Shown here one piece after another: positions 9,447-18,074 of a stretch of DNA of 64,000 nt; the stretch's first letter is position 1; each line of letters begins with the position of its first letter. Where the stretch lies: the NCBI GenBank assembly GCA_040743155.1, contig JBFLJU010000001.1, positions 1,054,001-1,118,000 of the forward strand. Direction: 5' to 3'. This stretch comes from Cycloclasticus sp. Its GTDB lineage: Bacteria; Pseudomonadota; Gammaproteobacteria; Methylococcales; Cycloclasticaceae. The notes under the pieces are model-generated. The model searched no databases, was not told the origin of the DNA, and worked only from the letters and a program-made list of their open reading frames with translations. The position numbers and the translations under genes were made by a program.

Positions 9447-9899
9447 TTACTTAGCCTCTTTAAGCTGTATCGCTAGTACCTCACCTTCTACACAGGTTAC
9501 TCCTGAGCTTTGTAACCTTGTTTTAATAAAGTACTTCCTACCCTCGACTTTTTCTACAATTGCACGTAATTCAACTTCAGCCATTGGAACCGGTTTAACG
9601 TATCGAAGATTCATTGAGCCGGTAACCATCTGTATGCTTCGATCATATTTATCATGGTTTCCGGCCTGTTTATGAGCATGCGACAAAGCGGTATTAACGG
9701 AATGACAATCAATTAAACTCGCTGAAATCCCACCATACAAATAGTTGGGCGGGCCAATCATATAGTCTTTGGGTGTCCACTTACACACAACCTCATCACC
9801 TTCCCAATGACTCTCGATCTGTAGTCCATAAGGGTTATCATGACCGCAACCAAAGCATTCATTCGGTCGCATTTTTTCTTGTATTGATGAACTTTTCAT
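9447..9899 (-). CDS. PaaI/YigI-type hotdog thioesterase
   Basis: Hotdog-fold protein of 150 residues. An N-terminal CFGCGHDNPYGLQI motif, typical of the 4-hydroxybenzoyl-CoA/PaaI thioesterase group with a Cys pair, precedes the hotdog domain with PPNYLYGGISASLIDCHSVNTAL (central helix) and the MNLRYVKPVPMAEVELRAIVEKVEG strands. It is expected to release CoA from stalled acyl-CoAs. It lies 10 nt after the OYE gene in the same leftward transcript, just upstream of the shared terminator. The exact substrate is unknown. Confidence 0.75.
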   Translation of the reverse strand: MKSSSIQEKMRPNECFGCGHDNPYGLQIESHWEGDEVVCKWTPKDYMIGPPNYLYGGISASLIDCHSVNTALSHAHKQAGNHDKYDRSIQMVTGSMNLRYVKPVPMAEVELRAIVEKVEGRKYFIKTRLQSSGVTCVEGEVLAIQLKEAK

Positions 9900-9909
9900 A
9901 TCCTTCCTC

Positions 9910-11085
9910 TCAACGGTTAAACAGGTTACTTAAGGGCCAAGCGCCCTTTAATTTTTTCAATGATGTTGCCCAACGAAACAACCACCATCCATATTGTTCC
10001 GGCCATTGCTCAAATTTTTCATCATAATCAAAAAACTCAGCAACATGTCTCGGCCAATAAGGGTTGTTTAATGCCGTCCGTCCAATGGCAATCAAATCGG
10101 CCTCACCTGACTGTAATATATTTTCTGCTTGAGAGGCCTGCGTTATTAACCCAACGGCGGCAACAGCTATCTTTGCTCTCGTTTTTATGGCTGACGCAAG
10201 GTGTACTTGAAACCCAAGCGTTCTAGGTAACGCCCTATCCCGCTCAACCTTAAAGCCGCCACTTGAACAGTCTATTAAATCAACACCTATCGCTTCTAAT
10301 TGCTTCGCCAATTTCACAGAATCTTCTATTGACCAACCCACATCAACTCCATCAATGACAGATAATCTAAAAAATAACGGTTTATCATCAGGCCAATTCT
10401 TTCTCACCACATCAGCTACTTCTCGTGCTAAACGCGTCCTACCGGTAAAGTCACCACCGTATTCATCATTACGTAGATTGGAGAGAGGCGATAAAAACTC
10501 ACTGATTAGGTAGCCGTGTGCGCCGTGAATTTCAATCACATCGAACCCAGCTTCATCGGCACGAGCGGCGGCTCTACCCCAGTCGTTCACGATCTCTTTA
10601 ATTTCTGTAACGGTCAGCGCTTTCGATACCGAACCGTCATCTATTTTTAGCTCATGGCTTGAGTTTGGGCCAACCACTTGCCAAGCAGCAGCACCATTTT
10701 TTTCATCCCGTTCATCAAGGTAGCCGCTGCCATTCCAAGGCGTTTTTGTCGATGCTTTTAAGCCAGCATGCGCTAATTGGATGCCTACCTTAGTACTTTG
10801 CCGTTGGGTGAAGTCAATAATCCGTTTTAGTGGGGGGATCTGTTCATCACTCCAAAGACCTAAATCCCACGCACTTATTCGACCTTTTTCCTGCACGGCC
10901 GTCGCTTCGAGCATAACCAAACCAGCGCCACCCAGTGAAAACTGCGCATAGTGTGCAAAATGCATATCAACCGCCTTGCCATCTGTGCTGGCTTGGTAGG
11001 TACACATAGGCGAAATCATTATTCGATTAGGCAGTTCAAGCCCGCGAAACTTAATGGGTCTAAAAATAAACGGCGGCTTTTTCAT
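9910..11085 (-). CDS. NADH:flavin oxidoreductase, Old Yellow Enzyme (YqjM type)
   Basis: FMN-dependent ene-reductase of 391 residues from the chosen start. The TIM barrel opens PFIFRPIKFRGLELPNRIMISPMCTYQA, with the Cys of the YqjM class in SPMCTY. The substrate-binding HGAHGYLISEFLSPLSN pair of His is present, as is the phosphate-binding end (AVGLITQASQAE, IGRTALNNPYW). It would reduce an activated C=C bond of an enone. The frame continues upstream to 11148, but the inferred promoter -10 (11120-11125) lies inside that stretch; the ATG at 11085, with AAGAG before it, leaves a ~28-nt leader and matches the family N-terminus. Confidence 0.85.
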   Translation of the reverse strand: MKKPPFIFRPIKFRGLELPNRIMISPMCTYQASTDGKAVDMHFAHYAQFSLGGAGLVMLEATAVQEKGRISAWDLGLWSDEQIPPLKRIIDFTQRQSTKVGIQLAHAGLKASTKTPWNGSGYLDERDEKNGAAAWQVVGPNSSHELKIDDGSVSKALTVTEIKEIVNDWGRAAARADEAGFDVIEIHGAHGYLISEFLSPLSNLRNDEYGGDFTGRTRLAREVADVVRKNWPDDKPLFFRLSVIDGVDVGWSIEDSVKLAKQLEAIGVDLIDCSSGGFKVERDRALPRTLGFQVHLASAIKTRAKIAVAAVGLITQASQAENILQSGEADLIAIGRTALNNPYWPRHVAEFFDYDEKFEQWPEQYGWWLFRWATSLKKLKGAWPLSNLFNR

Positions 11086-11119
11086 CAATGCAATACTCTT
11101 GAAATCTTTGTGGATATGT

Positions 11120-11168
11120 AACATAACAACTGTTAGAATTTTACACAAATTTTAAACCTAATTATCAC
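11120..11168. promoter_or_regulatory. Divergent promoters of the OYE and DUF35 units
   Basis: Leftward: TTGTGT (11143-11148), 17 bp, TATGTT (11120-11125). Rightward: TTTACA (11140-11145), 17 bp, TATCAC (11163-11168). The -35 boxes overlap, and the operator-like palindrome at 11123-11136 sits in the leftward spacer. The layout copies that of the 30.8 kb region, which strengthens both calls. Confidence 0.5.
11123..11136. promoter_or_regulatory. TetR-type operator candidate ATAACAACTGTTAG
   Basis: An inverted repeat TAACA-AC-TGTTA matching 12 of 14 positions of the perfect palindrome at 30831. It overlaps the -10 edge and spacer of the leftward OYE promoter and lies just upstream of the rightward -35 box, a position suited to a repressor. 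Confidence 0.6.
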
Positions 11169-11195
11169 CATATTTGACTACAGGAGTGAATGTAA

Positions 11196-11594
11196 ATGAG
11201 CGCTACGAATGAAAAGTTTAGTGGTCCAGGACCCGATCAGATCTATAGCGATTTTTTAAAGAACGACGTTTTTTCATTACCAAAATGTCAAGACTGCCAT
11301 GAATTTCATTTCTTCCCGCGTGTTGTCTGCCCTCATTGCGGTAGCTTCAATCTAGAGTGGCAACCAGTCTCTGGAAGAGGCGAAGTTTATTCAACAACAA
11401 CCATTCGACGTAAACCCGAGCGTGGCGGCAACTATAACGTGTGCCATGTTACGCTTGCAGAAGGCCCTCGCTTAATGAGTCGTGTCGAAGGAATTGATTC
11501 ATTAGATGTAAAAATTGGTGATCAAGTCACCGCCGTCATTAACAAAGATGAAGACGCGCCTTTCATCGTTTTCACACCAGCACAGGGAGTTTAA
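11196..11594 (+). CDS. Zn-ribbon/OB-fold (DUF35) protein, partner of the next gene
   Basis: A 132-residue DUF35 protein. A rubredoxin-like zinc ribbon with two Cys pairs (KCQDCHEF...VVCPHCGS) is followed by an OB fold (GRGEVYSTTTIRR, LAEGPRLMSRVEG, IGDQVTAVI). Such proteins form complexes with thiolase-like (SCPx/Ltp) proteins; in steroid side-chain degradation the ChsH2 DUF35 domain and Ltp2 make a retro-aldolase. Its stop lies 3 nt before the thiolase-like gene, so they are likely co-translated. First gene of a rightward operon, with a clear AGGAG ribosome site. Confidence 0.85.
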   Translation: MSATNEKFSGPGPDQIYSDFLKNDVFSLPKCQDCHEFHFFPRVVCPHCGSFNLEWQPVSGRGEVYSTTTIRRKPERGGNYNVCHVTLAEGPRLMSRVEGIDSLDVKIGDQVTAVINKDEDAPFIVFTPAQGV

Positions 11595-11597
11595 AAT

Positions 11598-12749
11598 ATG
11601 TCGCATGAATTAAGAGGTTCTTCCGCGATCGTAGGCGTTGGTTTAGCAGGCTGCGGTGAAGCACATGGCAGAATGCCCCTAGATATTTTAGCCGAAGCGA
11701 CTCACAACGCATTGGACGACGCTGGTTTAAAACTATCTGATGTGGATGGCCTTTTTACCGGTTCCTCATATCATTTTATGCCAACTCTCAGCACCGCTGA
11801 GTATTTAGGCATAAAACCGCGCTTTTCAGATGGCAGTATGGTCGGTGGCTCCTCGTTTGTTGCCCACACATTAAATGCAGCCATGGCCATTAAAACAGGC
11901 CAGTGCGAGGTCGCCTTGATCTGTTACGGCAGTAACCAACGTACCGCCGGCGGTAAGTTAGCGACCATGTCTGAACAGCAGATATACGAAGCACCCTACA
12001 AACCACGTTACCCTATAAGTTCGTACGCACTCGCTGCGGCTCGCCACATGCATCAGTACGGTACGACACGCGAACAAATGGCAGACGTTGCAGTGGCTGC
12101 CCGCCAATGGGCACAATTGAACCCAGCCGCCTTTGCACGCGATGATTTAACACGCCAAGATGTCTTAAATTCAAGAATGATCAGTGATCCTTTGTCATTG
12201 CTTGATTGTTGTTTGGTAACCGACGGGGGTGGCGCAGTTATTATGGTCTCTAGCGAACGCGCTAAAGATTTTCCAAATAAACCTGTTTATGTCTTAGGTA
12301 CTGGCACTGCTCATTGGCATCGCCAAATAACACAAATGCCCGACCTAACAACCACCGCGGCTGTTGATGCCGGCAAGCGTGCCTTTGCGATGGCAGGGTT
12401 AACTAAAGACGATGTTGATGTGGTGGAGCTTTACGATGCTTTCACCATTAACACTATTCTTTTTCTTGAAGACTTGGGGTTCTGTGCGAAAGGCGAAGGC
12501 GGTGCTTTTGTCGAAAATGGTAATATCGCACCGGGTGGTAGTTTACCGGTCAACACCAATGGTGGAGGACTATCGTGTGTCCACCCTGGTATGTATGGCA
12601 TCTTTATATTGATTGAAGCGATTCAACAGTTACGAGGCGACTGTGGCGCTCGACAAGTAGAAAATCCAGAAGTTGCCCTCGTTAACGGTAATGGTGGTGT
12701 ACTATCAAGCCAAGTAACAACTATTTTAGGAACAGAGGCTGTTTTATAA
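11598..12749 (+). CDS. Thiolase-like (SCPx/Ltp type) protein, possible retro-aldolase
   Basis: A 383-residue protein with the thiolase fold of the lipid-transfer/SCPx branch (SAIVGVGLAGCGEAHGR start, DVVELYDAFTINTILFLEDLGFCAKGEGG, SCVHPGMYG near the C-terminus). The position of the nucleophilic Cys of true thiolases reads VGGSSFVAHTLNAA, so the Cys is Ser, and normal thiolysis is not expected. Loss of the nucleophile together with an adjacent DUF35 partner is what is known for the Ltp2/ChsH2 aldolase, which cleaves a tertiary beta-hydroxyacyl-CoA. Such a role here is inference. A paralogous pair lies at 16.5-18.1 kb. Confidence 0.8.
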   Translation: MSHELRGSSAIVGVGLAGCGEAHGRMPLDILAEATHNALDDAGLKLSDVDGLFTGSSYHFMPTLSTAEYLGIKPRFSDGSMVGGSSFVAHTLNAAMAIKTGQCEVALICYGSNQRTAGGKLATMSEQQIYEAPYKPRYPISSYALAAARHMHQYGTTREQMADVAVAARQWAQLNPAAFARDDLTRQDVLNSRMISDPLSLLDCCLVTDGGGAVIMVSSERAKDFPNKPVYVLGTGTAHWHRQITQMPDLTTTAAVDAGKRAFAMAGLTKDDVDVVELYDAFTINTILFLEDLGFCAKGEGGAFVENGNIAPGGSLPVNTNGGGLSCVHPGMYGIFILIEAIQQLRGDCGARQVENPEVALVNGNGGVLSSQVTTILGTEAVL

Positions 12750-13943
12750 ATGAATAAATCTTCATTAGATGGTATTAAAGTTGTCGATTTATCGCGCGTT
12801 TTAGGTGGTCCATTGTGCACCCAAATCCTCGGCGATCACGGTGCAGAAATTATAAAAGTTGAACCCCCCGCTGGTGATGAAACACGCGGCTGGGGCCCTC
12901 CTTATCACGAACGTGGTAGTGCTTACTATGACGGTGTAAATCGAAATAAAAAGTGCATTGCTTTAGATATGCGCCAAACTGAGGCGCATGACATTTTGTT
13001 TCGCCTGCTAGAAAAGGCCGATGTATTGGTAGAGAACTTCAAAGTCGGCACCCTCGAAAAATGGGGTATTGGTTTTAAAGACGTTTTACAGAAAAAGTTT
13101 CCACGCTTAATCCATTGCCGTGTGACAGGGTTTGGCAGTAACGGTCCATACGCTGGCTTTCCAGGTTATGACGCCGTTGCTCAAGCAACATCCGGCTTAA
13201 TGAGCATCAACGGAGATTCAGATCGGCCACCGGTTCGAATTGGTGTGCCAATCGTTGATTTGACCACCGGTATGAACTCTGTCATTGCCGTGTTACTCGC
13301 TCTATACGAGCGCGAAAAATCAGGCCTTGGACAATCAATAGAAGTTAGTTTGTATGATACCGCTGTTAGCTTAATCCACCCTCAAGCGGCAAACTGGTTT
13401 TTAGATGATAAACCACAAAAGCGCTTGGGTAGTGCTCATCCAAATATCACACCATATGACCTGTTCCCTACCGCCAACGGCATGCTATTTCTAGGCATAG
13501 GTAATGATCGCCAGTTTGCGGCTTTATGTAAAGAACTAGGCTGCCCTGACATTGCTACAGACCCACGCTTTACCATTAATGCGAACCGCGCAAAAAATAG
13601 AGCTGAACTTCGCGCCATACTTGTAGAGAAGCTAGCGGACAGAGATGGAAAAGCGATGACCGAGCAATTAATGAAGAAAGGCATCCCCGCGGGCGCTGTT
13701 CAAACCGTTGAAGATGCTTTACGACACCCGCAAACCATAGCACGTGACATGGTCATCGAATCGGATGGCTACAAAGGCACGGGGATTCCCATCAAACTAT
13801 CACGCACCCCCGGCGCATTTGTATGCCGCCCACCCCAGTACGGTGAAAATAACACTGAAATTTTGCAAGATGCTGGTTACACTTCAGAAGAAATACAACA
13901 GTTTAAAGAGATGCAAATAACATTAGATACTCCTCGTAAATAG
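12750..13943 (+). CDS. CaiB/BaiF family CoA-transferase
   Basis: Family III CoA-transferase of 397 residues. It begins LDGIKVVDLSRVLGGPLCTQILGDHGAEIIKVEPPAGDETRGWGPP, the typical Rossmann-like start, with the catalytic Asp in PGYDAVAQATSGLMSING. It would move CoA between a dicarboxylic or branched acid and a donor such as succinyl-CoA. Its ATG directly follows the stop of the thiolase-like gene, so it shares that operon. The specific acids are unknown; in this setting it could activate a substrate or recycle CoA from products. Confidence 0.88.
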   Translation: MNKSSLDGIKVVDLSRVLGGPLCTQILGDHGAEIIKVEPPAGDETRGWGPPYHERGSAYYDGVNRNKKCIALDMRQTEAHDILFRLLEKADVLVENFKVGTLEKWGIGFKDVLQKKFPRLIHCRVTGFGSNGPYAGFPGYDAVAQATSGLMSINGDSDRPPVRIGVPIVDLTTGMNSVIAVLLALYEREKSGLGQSIEVSLYDTAVSLIHPQAANWFLDDKPQKRLGSAHPNITPYDLFPTANGMLFLGIGNDRQFAALCKELGCPDIATDPRFTINANRAKNRAELRAILVEKLADRDGKAMTEQLMKKGIPAGAVQTVEDALRHPQTIARDMVIESDGYKGTGIPIKLSRTPGAFVCRPPQYGENNTEILQDAGYTSEEIQQFKEMQITLDTPRK

Positions 13944-13954
13944 TTGAATATAAA

Positions 13955-14416
13955 TTGAAACATTTACTCATTATTGCTCACGCACCCTCGCCCAACATAC
14001 AACGTATGATTGATGCTGTTCTAAAAGGAGCAAGGAATAATGAAATAAAAGGTGTTGAGGCATCTTTCGTACCAGCCTTAGAAGCCGTTGCTGAGGATGT
14101 ATTCAAGGCCGATGCTTTAATTTTAGGAACGCCAGAAAATTTAGGCTATATGAGTGGTGCCTTAAAAGATTTTTTTGATCGGAATTACTACCCCTGCATT
14201 GATAAAACAGAAGCAATGCCGTGTGCTATTTTAATTCGTGCGGGTAACGATGGCACCGGCACGAGACGTGCTCTTGAGTCAATTTTGACAGGATTACGCT
14301 GGAAGATTGTACAAGAACCGCTTATTTGTCGGGGTGACTTTCAAGAAGAGTTTATTGACCAAGCTGAGGAGTTAGGTCTGTTTATGGCCGCCAGTTTAGA
14401 AGCAGGCATTATTTAA
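13955..14416 (+). CDS. Flavodoxin-like / NAD(P)H-dependent FMN reductase family protein
   Basis: A 153-residue flavodoxin fold. The first strand and phosphate loop read HLLIIAHAPSPNIQRM, the second flavin loop GTPENLGYMSGALKDFFDR, and a third CAILIRAGNDGTGTRRALESIL. The start codon is TTG at 13955; the first internal ATG would remove the flavin phosphate loop, so TTG is preferred despite a weak ribosome site. It lies 11 nt after the CoA-transferase. It may supply reduced flavin or electrons to an oxidoreductase of the island; no direct evidence gives the partner. Confidence 0.65.
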   Translation: MKHLLIIAHAPSPNIQRMIDAVLKGARNNEIKGVEASFVPALEAVAEDVFKADALILGTPENLGYMSGALKDFFDRNYYPCIDKTEAMPCAILIRAGNDGTGTRRALESILTGLRWKIVQEPLICRGDFQEEFIDQAEELGLFMAASLEAGII

Positions 14417-14445
14417 TTTCGCCTCGTGTTGATACGCATAAACCA

Positions 14446-15612
14446 ATGAAGTTTTCCTATACCGACGAACAACAAGCCATCCGAGATTCCATACAAAAAA
14501 TATGTGAACCCTTTGATGACAATTACTGGTTAAAGCGCGATCAACAAGGTGGCTTCCCTCATGATTTTTATGACGCCATGGCCGCTGGTGGTTGGATGGG
14601 TATTTGCATCCCTGAAGCCTACGGCGGTTCTGGTTTAGGCATTACCGAAGCCGCCATTATGGCTAGCACCATCGCTGAAAGTGGCGCAGGAATGTCAGGC
14701 GCTTCAGCCGTCCATATCAACATTTTCGGCTTAAACCCAGTAGTTGTGTTTGCAACAGAAAAGCAAAAACAACGTATGTTACGGCCAATGGCAGAAGGAC
14801 GAGAAAAAGCCTGTTTTGCGGTGACCGAACCGAACACTGGATTAAATACCACGCAACTTAAAACTTTAGCCGTACGCCAAGGCGACCGTTATATTGTCAA
14901 TGGTCAAAAGGTTTGGATATCCACCGCGCAAGTTGCCGACAAAATTCTTTTACTAGCCAGAACCACCTCATTAGAAGACGTTAAAAAGCCAACGCATGGC
15001 TTGAGTCTTTTTTATACCGACTTTGACCGCGAAAAAATAAGCGTTCATGAAATTGAAAAAATGGGCCGCAAGGCCGTTGATTCTAATGAGCTTTTCATCG
15101 ATGGCTTAGAAATACCCGTTGAAGACCGTATTGGCGAAGAAGGAAAAGGCTTCGAGTATATCCTCCATGGCATGAACCCTGAGCGCGTATTAATTGCTGG
15201 AGAAGCGGTTGGCTTAGGCAGGGTAGCACTTAAAAAAGCAACCAGTTATGCAAATGAACGCGTCGTTTTTAATCGCTCAATAGGCCAAAACCAAGGAATT
15301 CAACACCCCTTAGCTATCTGCTGGGCTGAGCTTGAAGCGGCATGGCTTATGGTTATGTCTGCTGCTTGGCAATACGATAATAAACTGTCTTGTGGTGCAG
15401 CGGCAAATGCTGCAAAGTATCTGGCGGGGGAAGCGGGCTTTCACGCCTGCGAAACTGCCGTTATGACACACGGCGGATTTGGCTATGCGAAGGAATATCA
15501 CGTAGAGCGCTACTTACGAGAGTCAATGGTACCGCGAATCGCGCCTGTTAGCCCGCAGCTCGCTTTGTGCTACATAGCAGAAAAAGTGTTGGGCTTAGCC
15601 AAGTCTTACTAG
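14446..15612 (+). CDS. Acyl-CoA dehydrogenase (NPER type)
   Basis: FAD-dependent acyl-CoA dehydrogenase of 388 residues, with N-terminal helices, middle beta domain (CFAVTEPNTGLNTTQL, VNGQKVWISTAQVADKI) and C-terminal helical domain. The usual YEGT catalytic loop is absent (C-terminus RESMVPRIAPVSPQ); the likely base is the Glu of GMNPERVL, the position used in isovaleryl- and long-chain acyl-CoA dehydrogenases. It is a close relative of the enzyme at 55.2-56.3 kb (both end AEKxLGLxxSY). Last gene of the 11.2-15.6 kb operon; only 20 nt separate it from the convergent lyase-like gene, with no clear terminator. Confidence 0.9.
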   Translation: MKFSYTDEQQAIRDSIQKICEPFDDNYWLKRDQQGGFPHDFYDAMAAGGWMGICIPEAYGGSGLGITEAAIMASTIAESGAGMSGASAVHINIFGLNPVVVFATEKQKQRMLRPMAEGREKACFAVTEPNTGLNTTQLKTLAVRQGDRYIVNGQKVWISTAQVADKILLLARTTSLEDVKKPTHGLSLFYTDFDREKISVHEIEKMGRKAVDSNELFIDGLEIPVEDRIGEEGKGFEYILHGMNPERVLIAGEAVGLGRVALKKATSYANERVVFNRSIGQNQGIQHPLAICWAELEAAWLMVMSAAWQYDNKLSCGAAANAAKYLAGEAGFHACETAVMTHGGFGYAKEYHVERYLRESMVPRIAPVSPQLALCYIAEKVLGLAKSY

Positions 15613-15632
15613 TAAGGCATCGCCTAAGCTAG

Positions 15633-16412
15633 CTACTCGTCTAACTGTCGCTCTCCGGCATAAGGTACTGTGGCTTCAATATGAGAGTAGATAAACGGTG
15701 CGATTGGGTGTTCTCTTTCTTCGCGAATATGACCCAATAAACCAGCACTACGGGTTACAACGGCGATACCACGCATAACGTCCCAAGGGACGTCTATTTC
15801 AGATAACACCACCGCAATTGCGCCCGTTGCATTGATAGTCAGGTGCTTTCCATAGATGTTATCTACCGCCTCAGACAAGGTGTTTACCACGTCAATATAG
15901 CGTCCTTCTACACCTGCACCACGGGCTATATCAAACAGCCGAGGCGTTCGTGGGTCATCTGGTTTATGGAACGGGTGACCAAACCCCGGTATCGCTTGAC
16001 CTGAATCCTTAAAATCTTGGGCAATACGTATACACGCGGCATCAACGCCCTCTTCTGCCTTTATGATTTCTTGTAAGTTTTTGGCCATCCCCTCCATGGT
16101 ACCCACCAAACCGCTACCAATGCCTTGCAAGCCTGCCGATATAGCTCCCTGCACGGACTCAGGTGCGGCCATAATGGTCAATCGAGTCGCAATAGCACTC
16201 GGCGTTAAACCATGTTCCATAAGAGTGACCAATACCGAGTCAAAGACCGTTATTTCGCCCTCGCTAGGCATGCGCTGCATTAGGTGTAAAAAAAACATCT
16301 CTGTAAAACTGACCTTGCCTATCAGCTCATGAACGAGATCCTTATTTCGTACCAAAATTTGTTGTTCGTTGGTTGTCGAAATTTTAGTTTCTGGTGATAG
16401 TTTTTTAGCCAT
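15633..16412 (-). CDS. Citryl-CoA lyase / citrate synthase-like protein
   Basis: A 259-residue protein matching only the C-terminal catalytic part of citrate synthase. The catalytic signatures are present: MEHGLTPSAIATR, IPGFGHPFHKPDDPR and RSAGLLGHIREERE. At about 260 residues it is far shorter than citrate synthase (~430) and fits the stand-alone citryl-CoA lyase-like group, which cleave or form C-C bonds next to CoA thioesters. It is the last gene of the long leftward ring-opening operon, 65 nt after the DUF35 gene. A role in splitting a 3-hydroxy-3-alkylglutaryl-type CoA ester is plausible but inferred. Confidence 0.8.
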   Translation of the reverse strand: MAKKLSPETKISTTNEQQILVRNKDLVHELIGKVSFTEMFFLHLMQRMPSEGEITVFDSVLVTLMEHGLTPSAIATRLTIMAAPESVQGAISAGLQGIGSGLVGTMEGMAKNLQEIIKAEEGVDAACIRIAQDFKDSGQAIPGFGHPFHKPDDPRTPRLFDIARGAGVEGRYIDVVNTLSEAVDNIYGKHLTINATGAIAVVLSEIDVPWDVMRGIAVVTRSAGLLGHIREEREHPIAPFIYSHIEATVPYAGERQLDE

Positions 16413-16476
16413 TAGAAACTCCTTATTTAGCGTCGTCCTTCGCTCACATTTTAATAAAAAACATGAAAGAGGTTAA

Positions 16477-16896
16477 TTATTCAGTGACCAACTCAAAGCA
16501 AGGCAGATAGCTATCATCCGCGATTTGCACCGTTTTAAGTTTGACTGGAATATCAAAATTCAGCGCATCAAAATCCTTACCGACTAAGGAACTAATCATT
16601 CGCGGGCCTTCTTCTAAATCGATAAGAAGAACGGCGTAAGGTACATCCAGCTTAAAAGCTGGACCTGGCGCACGATGCACAACGCTATACGAATGAATAG
16701 TGCCGCGCCCGCTAGCGGCACGATGTTGTAGATTTTCTGACTGACATTGGCGGCAAATTCGTTGCTGGTAATATTGCACGTGGTCACATTCGCAGCAATG
16801 CTGTAACAACAACTTACCCGTTTTTAAGCCTTCCCAAAATGCCTCGCTATCGCCGTCTGCAATAGGTAATGGTTTTTCTATTGCTTGGCTGTTCAT
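16477..16896 (-). CDS. Zn-ribbon/OB-fold (DUF35) protein, second copy
   Basis: A DUF35 protein of 139 residues with the zinc ribbon CCECDHVQYYQQRICRQCQS and OB-fold strands GRGTIHSYSVVHR and LEEGPRMISSLVG. An extra N-terminal stretch (ADGDSEAFWEGLKTGKLLLQHC) is typical of DUF35 proteins that pair with thiolase-like partners. Its ATG overlaps the stop of the preceding thiolase-like gene (ATGA), a strong sign of co-translation and of a complex. Confidence 0.85.
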   Translation of the reverse strand: MNSQAIEKPLPIADGDSEAFWEGLKTGKLLLQHCCECDHVQYYQQRICRQCQSENLQHRAASGRGTIHSYSVVHRAPGPAFKLDVPYAVLLIDLEEGPRMISSLVGKDFDALNFDIPVKLKTVQIADDSYLPCFELVTE

Positions 16897-18074
16897 AACG
16901 TGCTCTCTGTGCCTAATATAGTGGTTGCTTGTGTTGAAAACCCTGCCCCTAGTGTATGCACTAAGCCATGTTCGGCGCCGCCTACTTGTCGTTCGCCACA
17001 GCTACCACGTAGTTGCCGCACCACTTCAATAAAGTGAAACCAAGCAGCTGGAATACCCGGATGAGCATACGACAACATTCCACCATGTGTATTCGTTGGA
17101 ATTTCCCCGCCATACGTTATCTGGCCAGATTCTACAAAAGCTCCACCCTCACCTTTTTTACAAAAGCCGAGGTCTTCTAACATCATAATGACGGTGCCCG
17201 TAAAGCAATCATAAATACCGGCGACGTCTATATCGTTAGCCGAGATGCCTGCCATATCGTAAGCTTTTTGAGCAGATTGCACGGCACCTGTTTGGGTCAA
17301 ATTAGGCATCAGAAATATGTGCTCGTGGCTGTAATACTCACCACCGCCTAAAATGTAAATAGGCTCGTTTGTATAGTCCCGCGCCCTTTCAGCCGAGGTT
17401 AATATCAACGCCGCCGCGCCATCTGAAATAAGCGAGCAATCTAATTTATGATAGGGCGTGGTAACCATCTTAGAGTTAAGCACATCATCAATTGTTATCG
17501 GATCGATTTTTTGAGCTCCCGGTGTTCGACGAGCGTGTTCTCGAAATGTTACCGCCACCTGTGCAAATTGCTCGGATGTCGTGCCATACTCTTTCATATG
17601 CCGCTGCGCGGTCATCGCAAAGGTATTAGCAACCGGAATACCAAATGGCATTTCGTATTGTTGATCGCGGCTTTCTGTCATGGCTCGAATAGCCATATCA
17701 GGCGTCATGCCGGTTAGTAGACTATCACCACATGCCACTAACACCGTATCCGCGAGACCTGCGTGAATCGCCGCTGCTGCCGTATTAATCGCTGCGCCAG
17801 CTGTTGCACCAGACACTTGCAATGTATTTGAATAGCTCGGTTGTATATTCAAATATTCACTGAGCGCAATACTAAAACGGTGGAACGACGAAGCAAATGC
17901 ATTACCGGTTAAGACGCCATCTATTTCAGATTTATCCATACCCGCGTCGGCGAGCGCTTTTAAAGTTGCATCCGCCGTTAAATCTAATGGACTTCTGCCC
18001 GGTACGCGACCAGAAGGCGACTGCCCTATTCCAACAATGGCGACCTTGCCACGCAATGACCTATTCGTGCGCAT
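16893..18074 (-). CDS. Thiolase-like (SCPx/Ltp type) protein, second copy
   Basis: Thiolase fold of the lipid-transfer branch, 393 residues from the chosen start. It opens VAIVGIGQSPSGRVPGRSPLDLTADA and ends with LSYAHPGIPAAW and HTLGAGFSTQATTILG. At the thiolase nucleophile position it reads QVSGATAGAAI, with no Cys, so like its relative at 11.6 kb it cannot act as a normal thiolase. Paired by overlap with DUF35, it may be a retro-aldolase. The frame is open to 18134, but the ATG at 18074 (or 18080) overlaps the carboxylase stop by a few bases and starts the family's conserved strand, so the shorter form is preferred. Confidence 0.8.
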   Translation of the reverse strand: MRTNRSLRGKVAIVGIGQSPSGRVPGRSPLDLTADATLKALADAGMDKSEIDGVLTGNAFASSFHRFSIALSEYLNIQPSYSNTLQVSGATAGAAINTAAAAIHAGLADTVLVACGDSLLTGMTPDMAIRAMTESRDQQYEMPFGIPVANTFAMTAQRHMKEYGTTSEQFAQVAVTFREHARRTPGAQKIDPITIDDVLNSKMVTTPYHKLDCSLISDGAAALILTSAERARDYTNEPIYILGGGEYYSHEHIFLMPNLTQTGAVQSAQKAYDMAGISANDIDVAGIYDCFTGTVIMMLEDLGFCKKGEGGAFVESGQITYGGEIPTNTHGGMLSYAHPGIPAAWFHFIEVVRQLRGSCGERQVGGAEHGLVHTLGAGFSTQATTILGTESTL

